From a bacterium (GTDB taxonomy: Bacteria; AUK180): a stretch of DNA of 11,880 nucleotides. Made by a program: the position numbers and the translations under genes. The stretch spans positions 1 to 11,880 of the forward strand of contig JAUXGM010000065.1 of NCBI GenBank assembly GCA_030622125.1. The letters are read 5' to 3'. Within the stretch, counting starts at the first letter, position 1. The number at the start of each line of letters is the position of its first letter. Below are positions 1 through 6,177 of the stretch, one piece after another. The notes under the pieces are model-generated. The model had not been told where the DNA came from. It saw only the letters and a list, made by a program, of their open reading frames with translations, and ran no database searches.

Positions 1-23
1 CTTTAAAAAAAAGATTTAATGAA

Positions 24-45
24 AAGTGATTTAGTAAAATCACTT
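24..45. repeat. perfect inverted repeat (9-bp arms, 4-base loop)
   Basis: AAGTGATTT, loop AGTA, AAATCACTT: the arms match at all nine positions, with only two G:C pairs. Read on the minus strand, the hairpin is followed by a run of eight T within about 20 bases, so it could be a weak terminator for leftward transcription. No leftward gene is visible in the window. It could equally be the 3' hairpin of a gene left of the window, or a protein-binding site. The structure is certain; the role is not. Confidence 0.5.
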
Positions 46-69
46 AAACTGAAAATTTAAAAGACTTTG

Positions 70-96
70 AAATCCGTGTAATCCGTCAAATCCGTG
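70..96. repeat. three tandem degenerate 9-mers (ATCCGTG type)
   Basis: Three units in a row: AAATCCGTG, TAATCCGTC, AAATCCGTG, followed by GTTAAAAA. The run is markedly richer in G+C than the surrounding A/T spacer and encodes nothing. From memory, similar ATCCGTG-type tandems occur as dispersed intergenic sequence in several uncultured bacterial phyla; that is recollection, not a search. There are too few units, and no spacers, for this to be a CRISPR. Confidence 0.75.
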
Positions 97-169
97 GTTA
101 AAAAATCTTAATTTGGTAAAAAAACCGTTTTTTAAAAAAGTCCAAAATGTATTGAAACACAACAAGAAC

Positions 170-198
170 TTGAAAAAAAATGGAAAATTTTGTAATCT
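170..198 (+). promoter_or_regulatory. weak candidate promoter for glnA
   Basis: TTGAAA (170-175) and TAATCT (193-198) are 17 bases apart, upstream of glnA. The -35 is a fair match; the -10 matches only the first two and the last bases of TATAAT. In DNA this A/T-rich such matches arise by chance. I see no sigma-54 element (GG and GC, 12 bases apart), which often serves glnA in Proteobacteria. Confidence 0.25.
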
Positions 199-222
199 AT
201 TTAAAATATAAAAGGAGTTTTT

Positions 223-1533
223 ATGGAAATTGAAAAAATTCTAAAAAAAGCAAAGAACTTAAATATTAATTTTGCAAATATATGGTTCACGGATATTGCA
301 GGCAAGATAAAGACCTTTGCTTTTTCTCTTGATAAGCTTAAAGCCTCCCTTGATGAAGGGCTTGGTTTTGATGGTTCATCCGTTACAGGTTTTCAGGATA
401 TTGATGAATCCGATCTTATAATAAAACCCGACCTTGATACCGCAATGTTTTTTGATAACAATATATTGGAAATTCCATCTTTAATTTTTCTGGGTAATAT
501 TTACACACCGCAGTATAAACGATATGAAGGAGACGGCAGATACATCCTTTCAAGGAACATAAAAAGGTTATTAAAAAAGGATGAAATATACAATACCGGT
601 GCGGAACTTGAATTCTTCTTTTTTAAAAAAGGAGAAAATCTTGATATCATAGATAGAGGCTCATATTTTGATCTGATCATCTTTGATGAAGCAACAAAGA
701 TTCTAAATGAGGTTGCGAATATATTAAATGGCATCGGCATTGAGACCGAGTATTATCATCACGAGGTAGGAGATAGTCAATTTGAACTTGATCTTAGATA
801 TACAAATGCTGAAAAAATGGCAGATAATGTTATTATAGCTCGTGCACTTATCAAAAAGATCGCATCAAAACACGGTATATACGCTTCTTTTATGCCTAAA
901 CCACTTTACAAAAAAGCCGGGAACGGACTTCATACACATATCTCTATCTTCAAAAAGGGGAAAAATCTAATGGCAGCCGGTGATGGTCTCTCAAGATATG
1001 GTCAATCATTTTTGTCCGGCACATTAAAATACATAAAGGAGATAACATTGGCAACCAATCCGACGGTAAATTCGTTTAAAAGATTGGTGCCCGGCTATGA
1101 AGCACCTGTTTATGTAGCATGGGGAATGAGAAACAGAAGTTCGCTTGTAAGGGTACCGCAGTATAATGCCAAGAAACCGAAATCAATTAGAATAGAGGTA
1201 CGAAATCCCGATCCGAGCTGCAATCCGTATATTGCTTATTCTTCGCTTTTGGCATCAGGAATAAAAGGGGTGCAGGATAATCTCAAACCGCCAAAGCCAA
1301 TAGAATTCAACATATATTCATTAAGCGAAAAAGATGTGCTGGTAAAAGGGATTGATCTTCTTCCCGATAGTTTAGCAAGTGCATTGAATTTTGCAAAAAA
1401 CGGTAATATATTACGGGAAGTTCTTGGAAAAGCATTGTTTGAAAAATATATCAGTCTAAAAAGTGATGAATGGCAGCGATATAAAAGTTATGTAACGAAA
1501 TGGGAAATTGAAGAATATTATTATGAATTTTAA
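223..1533 (+). CDS. glnA: glutamine synthetase, type I (alpha-like)
   Basis: Makes glutamine from glutamate, ammonia and ATP in the cytoplasm, as a dodecamer in this family. The N-terminal beta-grasp domain carries DGSS (residues 50-53). The catalytic domain shows GAELEF (126-131, metal-ligand glutamates), EVGDSQFE (181-188), NGLHTH (234-239), NPTVNSFKRLVPGYEAP (279-295, with the active-site flap Glu), NRSSLVRVP (304-312) and DPSCNPY (330-336). At 436 residues, with no I-beta insertion and no clear adenylylation-loop Tyr motif, it fits the I-alpha class. Where Bacillus-type I-alpha enzymes have Arg in the GFVRIEESD segment, this protein reads GFQDIDESD (56-64), so glutamine feedback may differ. 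The start has AAAGGAG (211-217) five bases upstream. No strong terminator follows; the gene appears to be its own unit ahead of the rpmB promoter. Confidence 0.96.
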   Translation: MEIEKILKKAKNLNINFANIWFTDIAGKIKTFAFSLDKLKASLDEGLGFDGSSVTGFQDIDESDLIIKPDLDTAMFFDNNILEIPSLIFLGNIYTPQYKRYEGDGRYILSRNIKRLLKKDEIYNTGAELEFFFFKKGENLDIIDRGSYFDLIIFDEATKILNEVANILNGIGIETEYYHHEVGDSQFELDLRYTNAEKMADNVIIARALIKKIASKHGIYASFMPKPLYKKAGNGLHTHISIFKKGKNLMAAGDGLSRYGQSFLSGTLKYIKEITLATNPTVNSFKRLVPGYEAPVYVAWGMRNRSSLVRVPQYNAKKPKSIRIEVRNPDPSCNPYIAYSSLLASGIKGVQDNLKPPKPIEFNIYSLSEKDVLVKGIDLLPDSLASALNFAKNGNILREVLGKALFEKYISLKSDEWQRYKSYVTKWEIEEYYYEF

Positions 1534-1541
1534 AAAAACAC

Positions 1542-1569
1542 TTGAATTTTTTATTTAAAATGGTATAAT
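1542..1569 (+). promoter_or_regulatory. sigma-70-type promoter for rpmB-lat, extended -10
   Basis: TTGAAT (1542-1547), a 16-base spacer, then a perfect TATAAT (1564-1569) preceded by TG at 1561-1562, forming an extended -10 (TGGTATAAT). Transcription would begin near 1576, giving a leader of about 25 bases. It is the best promoter match noticed in the window, and lies in the only real gap before the ribosomal genes. Confidence 0.65.
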
Positions 1570-1581
1570 ACAAATTTGTAT
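1568..1581. promoter_or_regulatory. perfect 14-bp palindrome over the rpmB start region, possible operator
   Basis: ATACAAATTTGTAT is its own reverse complement over all 14 bases. It overlaps the end of the -10 and covers the predicted transcription start, where a repressor dimer would block initiation. No regulator gene is nearby to name. It is absent in this form from the rplM leader. A/T palindromes are common by chance, so the operator role is inferred from position only. Confidence 0.35.
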
Positions 1582-1587
1582 GTATAA
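1576..1587 (+). promoter_or_regulatory. leader 12-mer shared with rplM (copy 1)
   Basis: TTGTATGTATAA starts 7 bases after the TATAAT of the rpmB promoter and ends 13 bases before the rpmB ATG. An identical 12-mer lies at 3157-3168, in the same position relative to a TATAAT and to the rplM start. It would be the first transcribed sequence of both messages if the predicted starts are right. Confidence 0.4.
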
Positions 1588-1600
1588 TTAGGAGCTAAAA

Positions 1601-1789
1601 ATGGCGAAGGTATGTGAAATATGTGGAAAAAAACCACTGGTTGGCAACAAGATATCCCATGCCCATAATAAAAGTAAAAGAAGGTTTATGCCGAATCTTC
1701 AAACGATTAGGGTTATTGAGGATGGAAAGGTTGTGAGAAAAACCGTTTGCACAAGGTGTATAAAAGCCGGAAAAGTTGTAAAGGCGTAA
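1601..1789 (+). CDS. rpmB: 50S ribosomal protein L28
   Basis: A small protein of the large ribosomal subunit. Its 62 residues are normal for the family. It keeps a four-cysteine zinc ribbon: CEIC (Cys5, Cys8) and CTRC (Cys50, Cys53). This is therefore the zinc-binding (C+) form, not the cysteine-free paralogue that some bacteria use under zinc limitation. The family signature is clear: [20 protein letters not shown] (residues 9-28), with the basic SKRRF stretch that contacts rRNA, then PNLQ. The start is preceded by AGGAG (1590-1594) six bases upstream. It follows the extended -10 promoter and leads directly into lat, 14 bases downstream, with no terminator between, so the two are probably co-transcribed. 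Confidence 0.96.
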   Translation: MAKVCEICGKKPLVGNKISHAHNKSKRRFMPNLQTIRVIEDGKVVRKTVCTRCIKAGKVVKA

Positions 1790-1803
1790 AATAGGAGAAT
1801 AAG

Positions 1804-3147
1804 ATGGCAGCGATGTTACCTGAGATGGTTCATAAGACATTATCAAAGTATATGCTTGCAGATGGAATGCCTTATGTTATGGATCTTAAAAAGTCACATG
1901 GTAGTTGGCTTTATGATTCGTTAACTAAAAAAGAATATCTTGATTTTTTTACCCTCTTTGCATCGTTACCGATTGGATTTAATCATCCGAAATTAACAAC
2001 CCCTGAATTTCTTGATAAACTTGCATGGACAGCTGTGAACAAGCCGTCCAATTCAGATGTTTATACGGTAGAGATGGCGGAGTTTGTTGAGGCATTTGCT
2101 AAAATTGCAATGCCCGACTATCTCCCGAATTTATTTTTCGTTTCCGGGGGGGGATTGGCTGTAGAGAACGGATTAAAGACAGCAATGGATTGGAAGATAA
2201 GGAAAAATTTTGAAAAAGGAACAGGACATTCCTCCGGTATGTCCCAAGAAGAAAAAGGAACGGAAATACTTCATTTTAAAGAAGCATTTCACGGAAGAAC
2301 CGGTTATACACTTTCCTTAACGAATACTGCTGATCTGAGAAAACATATGTATTTTGCCAAATTTGATTGGCCGAGGGTATTAAATCCCAAAACAATATTT
2401 CCATTGACCGGTGAAAACCTGATAAAGGTTAAGGCAGCCGAAAAGGAAAGCCTATCTCAGATACATAACTACATAAGCGAAAAAGGCGATGATATTGCCG
2501 CTATTATTATTGAGCCGATACAAGGCGAAGGTGGTGATAATCATTTTAGAAGGGAATTTATTCAGGAACTCTGGAATATAACAAGAGAAAATGATATTTT
2601 ATTAATATTTGATGAGATCCAATCCGGAATGGGATTAACAGGAAAATGGTGGGCGTATCAACATTGTGATGTAGAACCGGATATCGTTGCTTTTGGAAAA
2701 AAATCACAGGTTTGCGGTATCATGGCAAGTGATAGAATAAAAGAGGTTGAAAAAAATGTCTTTGAGGAATCATCCCGACTAAATTCCACCTGGGGTGGAA
2801 ACCTTGTAGATATGGTGAGAAGCCAGAAATATCTTGAGGTTATCGATGAAGAAGATCTTATTGATAATGCAAGGGTTATGGGGGATCATATATTAAAACA
2901 ATTATTAGAGATAGGAAAAAAATATAATGAAAAGGTTTCAAATATTAGAGGAAAAGGACTGATGATCGCATTTGATCTGAAGAACGGTGAATCTCGTGAT
3001 AATACTATTGAAAAGATCAAAGAATCTGGGGTATTGGTCATGCCCTGTGGTACAAAAACAGTAAGATTGCGCCCGCCTTTGAATGTAAAAAAGGAAGAGT
3101 GCAATATTGCATTGAATGTATTTGAAAGCGTATTTAAAAACATATAA
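1804..3147 (+). CDS. lat: L-lysine 6-aminotransferase (class III, PLP-dependent)
   Basis: Transfers the epsilon-amino group of lysine to 2-oxoglutarate, giving glutamate and 2-aminoadipate 6-semialdehyde, which cyclises to piperideine-6-carboxylate. The 447 residues align by eye along their whole length with actinobacterial LAT (Mycobacterium Rv3290c, from memory). Shared blocks are LNKPSNSDVY-like NKPSNSDVY (79-87), FFVSGGGLAVENG (111-123, PLP phosphate loop), AFHGRTGYTLSLTNT (161-175, substrate Arg165), EPIQGEGG (237-244, with the Glu that gates dual substrates), LIFDEIQ (267-273, Asp270 to the PLP ring nitrogen), AFGKKSQVCG (296-305, Schiff-base Lys, probably Lys299) and RLNSTWGGN. All expected catalytic residues are present, so it looks active. 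AGGAG (1793-1797) sits six bases before the start. The neighbours are ribosomal, with no lysine-pathway gene, so its physiological role is open: lysine catabolism or nitrogen salvage. Related omega-aminotransferase activities cannot be excluded. Confidence 0.9.
   Translation: MAAMLPEMVHKTLSKYMLADGMPYVMDLKKSHGSWLYDSLTKKEYLDFFTLFASLPIGFNHPKLTTPEFLDKLAWTAVNKPSNSDVYTVEMAEFVEAFAKIAMPDYLPNLFFVSGGGLAVENGLKTAMDWKIRKNFEKGTGHSSGMSQEEKGTEILHFKEAFHGRTGYTLSLTNTADLRKHMYFAKFDWPRVLNPKTIFPLTGENLIKVKAAEKESLSQIHNYISEKGDDIAAIIIEPIQGEGGDNHFRREFIQELWNITRENDILLIFDEIQSGMGLTGKWWAYQHCDVEPDIVAFGKKSQVCGIMASDRIKEVEKNVFEESSRLNSTWGGNLVDMVRSQKYLEVIDEEDLIDNARVMGDHILKQLLEIGKKYNEKVSNIRGKGLMIAFDLKNGESRDNTIEKIKESGVLVMPCGTKTVRLRPPLNVKKEECNIALNVFESVFKNI
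2146..2153 (+). repeat. run of eight G inside lat
   Basis: An unbroken G8 tract encodes Gly115-Gly116 and part of Gly117 of the PLP phosphate-binding loop of lat. The frame is intact and matches the family here, so the count given is the in-frame one. Such a run is out of character for this A/T-rich sequence and is a place where polymerase slippage or a sequencing error could shift the frame. Confidence 0.7.
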
Positions 3148-3148
3148 T
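3122..3148 (+). promoter_or_regulatory. candidate promoter for the rplM operon
   Basis: TTGAAA (3122-3127) and TATAAT (3143-3148), with a 15-base spacer, lie in the last codons of lat and over its stop. The spacer is shorter than the usual 16-18, but the -10 is perfect. Transcription would begin around 3155, just before the leader 12-mer at 3157. Read-through from rpmB-lat is also likely, since no terminator is seen. Confidence 0.4.
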
Positions 3149-3156
3149 CCCGAGAA

Positions 3157-3168
3157 TTGTATGTATAA
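3157..3168 (+). promoter_or_regulatory. leader 12-mer shared with rpmB (copy 2)
   Basis: TTGTATGTATAA begins 9 bases after a TATAAT and ends 15 bases before the rplM ATG. It is identical to 1576-1587. After the 12-mer both leaders carry a purine-rich ribosome site and the same AAAAATG around the start codon (GTAAAAATG for rplM, CTAAAAATG for rpmB). Confidence 0.4.
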
Positions 3169-3183
3169 AAAGGGAGAGTAAAA

Positions 3184-3612
3184 ATGAAAACTTTTATGCA
3201 AAAACCCGCTGATGTAAAAAGAAAATGGTGGGTAGTAAATGCCGAAGATTTAATATTGGGAAGATTGGCGGTTGTTATTGCTAATAAGATCTCCGGCAGA
3301 GATAAACCAACTTTCACCCCGCATGTTGATGGCGGGGATTTCGTTATTGTAATAAATGCTGAAAAAGTTAAGGTTACAGGAAATAAAATGGAGACCAAGA
3401 TATATAAAAGGCATACCGGATATTATGGTCATCTATATGAAGAACCGTTAAAGCACCTTTTCGCAAGATCGCCGGAAACGGTTATTACATCTGCTGTTAA
3501 GGGAATGCTTCCAAAAAATAAACTCCAAAAGAGAATGATGAAAAGATTAAGGGTTTTTAAAGGAAAAGAGCATTCGCATACGGCACAGCAGCCGGAAATT
3601 TTAAATATTTAA
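3184..3612 (+). CDS. rplM: 50S ribosomal protein L13
   Basis: An early-assembly protein of the large subunit that binds 23S rRNA. The 142 residues match the usual length. Recognised blocks are the N-terminal MKTFMQKPADVKRKW, LGRLA (25-29), TPHVDGGD (45-52), KVKVTGNK (61-68), GMLPKNKL (107-114) and the C-terminal FKGKEHSHTAQQPE. Where many L13 proteins read HSGYPGGL, this one has HTGYYGHLYE (77-86), a modest substitution. AGGGAG (3171-3176) lies 7 bases before the start. It opens the eleven-gene run that reaches ispG. rplM-rpsI is a near-universal bacterial pair. In some bacteria L13 also represses its own operon; nothing in this leader shows that directly. Confidence 0.96.
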   Translation: MKTFMQKPADVKRKWWVVNAEDLILGRLAVVIANKISGRDKPTFTPHVDGGDFVIVINAEKVKVTGNKMETKIYKRHTGYYGHLYEEPLKHLFARSPETVITSAVKGMLPKNKLQKRMMKRLRVFKGKEHSHTAQQPEILNI

Positions 3613-3623
3613 TGGAGGAATTA

Positions 3624-4016
3624 ATGAAAAATTATATCGGATATGCTACGGGAAGAAGGAAGACATCCGTGGCAAGAGTTTATATGAAACCCGGCACAGG
3701 GAAAATCACGGTTAACAAAAGAGAATTTAGGGAAATGTTTACACGATTAGATCATAAAGAAAGTATTCTTTCTCCGCTTAAGGTTACAAATTCAGAGAGA
3801 AAATTTGATTTTAATATTAATGTAAAAGGCGGTGGTATAACCGGTCAGGCAGATGCAATTCAGCTTGGTATAGCAAGATCTCTTGTTTCCTATAATGAAA
3901 AGTTTAAAGAAATATTAAAAAAATACGAACTTCTGACAAGAGACCCGAGAATGACTGAAAGAAAGAAACCGGGACAACGCGGTGCAAGAGCAAGATTTCA
4001 GTTCTCTAAGAGATAA
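3624..4016 (+). CDS. rpsI: 30S ribosomal protein S9
   Basis: A small-subunit protein whose C-terminal tail reaches the P-site tRNA. From the chosen start it has 130 residues, the standard length. It begins MKNYIGYATGRRKTSVARV, carries GGGITGQADAI near residues 70-80 and ends LTRDPRMTERKK followed by RFQFSKR, with the conserved terminal Ser-Lys-Arg. An in-frame ATG at 3612 overlaps the rplM stop, but using it would put the ribosome site inside the coding region. GGAGG at 3614-3618 is placed five bases before the ATG at 3624, and the family begins there. The tail has KKPGQRGAR where many species have KKYGLKKAR, a variant I believe occurs in several phyla. Translation is probably coupled to rplM. 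Confidence 0.95.
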   Translation: MKNYIGYATGRRKTSVARVYMKPGTGKITVNKREFREMFTRLDHKESILSPLKVTNSERKFDFNINVKGGGITGQADAIQLGIARSLVSYNEKFKEILKKYELLTRDPRMTERKKPGQRGARARFQFSKR

Positions 4017-4029
4017 TCAGGAGTATTTG

Positions 4030-4866
4030 ATGAAAGAAATTAAGATAGAAGATCTAAAAGAAGCAAAGATATATTTCGGTCACAGAACATTCAGATGGAA
4101 TCCGAAAACAAAGCCGTACATATTTAAAAAACAATTCGGGATCTATTTTATAGACCTTGAAAAAACCAAAACTTATCTTGAAGAAGCAATGAAAATAGCT
4201 CATAAATTGGGAAGAGAAGGAAAAAAAATCCTCTGGGTCGGCACAAAAAAACAGGCGGCACCAATCGTAAGAGAATGGGCTGAAAAAACCGATTGTAAAT
4301 ACATAAACAGAAGATGGCTTGCCGGTATATTGACAAATTTCAAGACAATCTCCTCAAGATTGGATGAGATGGATAAATTGGAAAAAATAGTAAATAGCAA
4401 TACATTGAAGGAAAGCGTACACACAAAAAAAGAAAGACTTATTATGTCAAGAAAGCTTGAAAAACTCAAAAAAAATCTTTTAGGATTAAAGGGAATGAAG
4501 AGCGTTCCCGATGTGGTATTTGTTATTGATATTGGAAAAGAATCACTTGCAGTAAGTGAGGCAAAAAAACTTCATATTCCAATTATGGCAATTGTTGATA
4601 CGAATGTTAATCCTACACCAATAGATTATAAAATACCCGGAAACGATGATTCAATAAAATCGGTAGGATATATTGTTTCTGCTGTCGGTGAAGCTTATAT
4701 TGAAGGATTGGAGAGTTTCAAAAAGAAAACAGAAGACGGTAATGCGGCGGAAGGCATTGAAGAAAGTTCTGCTGCTCAAACAGAACTTTCTGCTGAAAAT
4801 GCAGAAAAAGCTGTTCCAATAAAGGAGAGCGATACCATTATAGAAGAGAGTAAGGAAGAAAAGTGA
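4030..4866 (+). CDS. rpsB: 30S ribosomal protein S2 with acidic C-terminal tail
   Basis: A small-subunit surface protein that joins late in assembly and is needed for S1 binding in many bacteria. From the ATG at 4030 it has 278 residues. Family blocks are FGHRTFRWNPKTKPYIF (16-32), VGTKKQA (70-76), NRRWLAGILTNF (93-104) and, near residues 190-210, IVDTNVNPTPIDYKIPGNDD. Residues 228-278 form a tail rich in Glu, Ser and Ala, not part of the S2 core, predicted to be disordered. The start is set by AGGAG (4019-4023), six bases upstream; the longer in-frame start at 3982 lies deep inside rpsI and adds no S2-like sequence. The stop is followed within two bases by the preferred tsf start. rpsB-tsf is a classic pair. 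Confidence 0.95.
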   Translation: MKEIKIEDLKEAKIYFGHRTFRWNPKTKPYIFKKQFGIYFIDLEKTKTYLEEAMKIAHKLGREGKKILWVGTKKQAAPIVREWAEKTDCKYINRRWLAGILTNFKTISSRLDEMDKLEKIVNSNTLKESVHTKKERLIMSRKLEKLKKNLLGLKGMKSVPDVVFVIDIGKESLAVSEAKKLHIPIMAIVDTNVNPTPIDYKIPGNDDSIKSVGYIVSAVGEAYIEGLESFKKKTEDGNAAEGIEESSAAQTELSAENAEKAVPIKESDTIIEESKEEK

Positions 4867-4868
4867 AA

Positions 4869-5456
4869 ATGGCAGATAATAAAATAGTAAAACTAAAAGA
4901 ATTAAGAAAGCTTTCCGGTGCAGGAATTCTGAACTGTAAAAAAGCATTGGATGAAGCAAAGGGCAATGTTGAGGAAGCGGTAAAGTATTTAAGAAAAAAA
5001 GGAATGGCATCAGCCGGAAAAAAAGCCGACAGAGAAACGAGTGAAGGCGTAGTTGCAAGTTATATTCATTATACCGGTAAGTTAGGAGTTTTAGTGGAGT
5101 TACTTTGTGAAACTGATTTTGTCGCTCGAACGGCTGAATTTAAGGCATTCGCACAGGAAATTGCTATTCATATTGCCGCATCGGAACCGCAATATGTAAA
5201 AAGGGAAGATATTCCTACGGATATCTTAAATAATGAAAAAGAGGTGTATGCTGCTCAGATAAAAAATAAACCCAAAAATATCATAGATAAGATCGTAGAT
5301 GGTAAACTTGAAAAATACTATAAAGGATGTTGTTTAATGGAACAGATCTATTATCGTGAAGACAAAAAAAATATCGCCGATTTTGTAAAGGAAAATATTG
5401 CTAAATTTGGTGAAAATATTCGTATATCAAGATTTACAACTTATGAAATAAAATAG
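4869..5456 (+). CDS. tsf: translation elongation factor Ts (short form)
   Basis: The nucleotide exchange factor that reloads EF-Tu with GTP. It begins with the UBA-like domain LKELRKLSGAGILNCKKALD (9-28), then AVKYLRKKGMASAGKKADRE, and carries the EF-Tu-contacting TDFV (82-85) in CETDFVARTAEFK. It has 195 residues, far shorter than the roughly 280 of E. coli EF-Ts but close to the Thermus form, with one copy of the C-terminal subdomain. Start choice: ATG at 4869 matches the family N-terminus, but AAGGA (4852-4856) is 12 bases away. A GTG at 4863, which overlaps the rpsB stop and would add two residues, has better spacing (6 bases), so either may be used. The C-terminal part (about residues 130-195) is divergent but has the expected coiled-coil-like charged pattern. 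Confidence 0.93.
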   Translation: MADNKIVKLKELRKLSGAGILNCKKALDEAKGNVEEAVKYLRKKGMASAGKKADRETSEGVVASYIHYTGKLGVLVELLCETDFVARTAEFKAFAQEIAIHIAASEPQYVKREDIPTDILNNEKEVYAAQIKNKPKNIIDKIVDGKLEKYYKGCCLMEQIYYREDKKNIADFVKENIAKFGENIRISRFTTYEIK

Positions 5457-5463
5457 GGTGTCT

Positions 5464-6177
5464 ATGGTTAAAAACGGAGTAATCCTAAAAATCAGCGGTG
5501 AGGCACTTGGTAATAAAGAAAATACATATTCGGAAAAGCAGCTTAATTATATTTTAGAAGAGGTAAGATCACTTGTTTCAGCAGGGCTTAAGCCTTTGAT
5601 TGTTTTGGGTGGTGGAAATATTTATCGCGGAAGGACTGAATTTTTTCAAAGAGTAACGGGTGATTATATAGGCATGCTTGCTACCATTATGAATGCCCTT
5701 GCACTTTCTAATTTTTTCAATAAGAATAATGTCAAAAGTCAGGCATATTCCTCTATTGAAATGGAGCGAGTATTACCATTATTTCGGCGAGAATCTGTAA
5801 TAAAAGATCTTGAAAATAATATTATTCCAATCTTTGGCGGTGGTACGGCAAACCCTTATTTCTCAACAGATTCTCTTGCAACTTTGAGAGCTGCCGAACT
5901 CGGCATTAAATTGATATTAAAAGGCAGCACCATAGATGGTATTTATGATAAAGATCCAAAAAAGTTTAAAGATGCAAAAAAAATTGATGCACTACTTTTT
6001 TCCGATGCACTAAAAATGGATCTCGGTGTTATTTTTGACCAGGCGGCGTTTTACCTTGCACAACAAAATAAAACAGAGGTCGTCATCTATGATTTTTTCA
6101 CAAAAGGTAACTCAATAAAAGCATATAATAAAAAAACCGGAACTTATGTCCGATGGGAGGAAAACAATGTTAAATGA
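5464..6177 (+). CDS. pyrH: UMP kinase
   Basis: Phosphorylates UMP to UDP with ATP, feeding RNA, CTP and UDP-sugar synthesis; hexameric in bacteria. The amino-acid-kinase fold is plain: LKISGEAL (8-15), LGGGNIYRG (48-56), GDYIGMLATIMNAL (66-79), FGGGTANPYFSTDSLATLRA (124-143, the UMP-binding stretch) and KGSTIDGIYDKDPKKF (153-168). Its 237 residues are normal. The start at 5464 is chosen because AGGG (5455-5458) lies five bases upstream; an in-frame GTG at 5458 would overlap that site. It begins seven bases after tsf. The last codons, a short extension beyond the usual C-terminus, overlap frr by 11 bases and contain the frr ribosome site. pyrH-frr adjacency is typical of bacteria. Confidence 0.95.
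   Translation: MVKNGVILKISGEALGNKENTYSEKQLNYILEEVRSLVSAGLKPLIVLGGGNIYRGRTEFFQRVTGDYIGMLATIMNALALSNFFNKNNVKSQAYSSIEMERVLPLFRRESVIKDLENNIIPIFGGGTANPYFSTDSLATLRAAELGIKLILKGSTIDGIYDKDPKKFKDAKKIDALLFSDALKMDLGVIFDQAAFYLAQQNKTEVVIYDFFTKGNSIKAYNKKTGTYVRWEENNVK

Noticed and set aside
70-96. Possible CRISPR from repeated ATCCGTG units
   Set aside because: Units are 9 bases, directly adjacent, with no spacers and only three copies.
118-133. A-run, CCG, T-run as a terminator before glnA
   Set aside because: The stem would be six A:T pairs with a three-base loop, and no gene ends just upstream within the window.
1-222. tRNA, small RNA or riboswitch upstream of glnA
   Set aside because: No cloverleaf, glutamine-riboswitch core or other conserved fold could be recognised in this A-rich spacer.
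1534-1560. A/T-only stem after glnA as a terminator
   Set aside because: TTTTAAA and TTTAAAA can pair, but the stem is all A:T and overlaps the rpmB promoter; it is too weak to call.
2886-3398. 170-residue open frame on the minus strand
   Set aside because: It lies across the end of lat and the start of rplM, both certain genes. Its protein is rich in Phe, Ser, Leu and Ile as expected of an antisense frame in A/T-rich DNA, and it has no recognisable domain.
4651-5058. 135-residue minus-strand open frame over rpsB/tsf
   Set aside because: Shadow of two well-supported genes, with low-complexity Phe/Leu composition and no motif.
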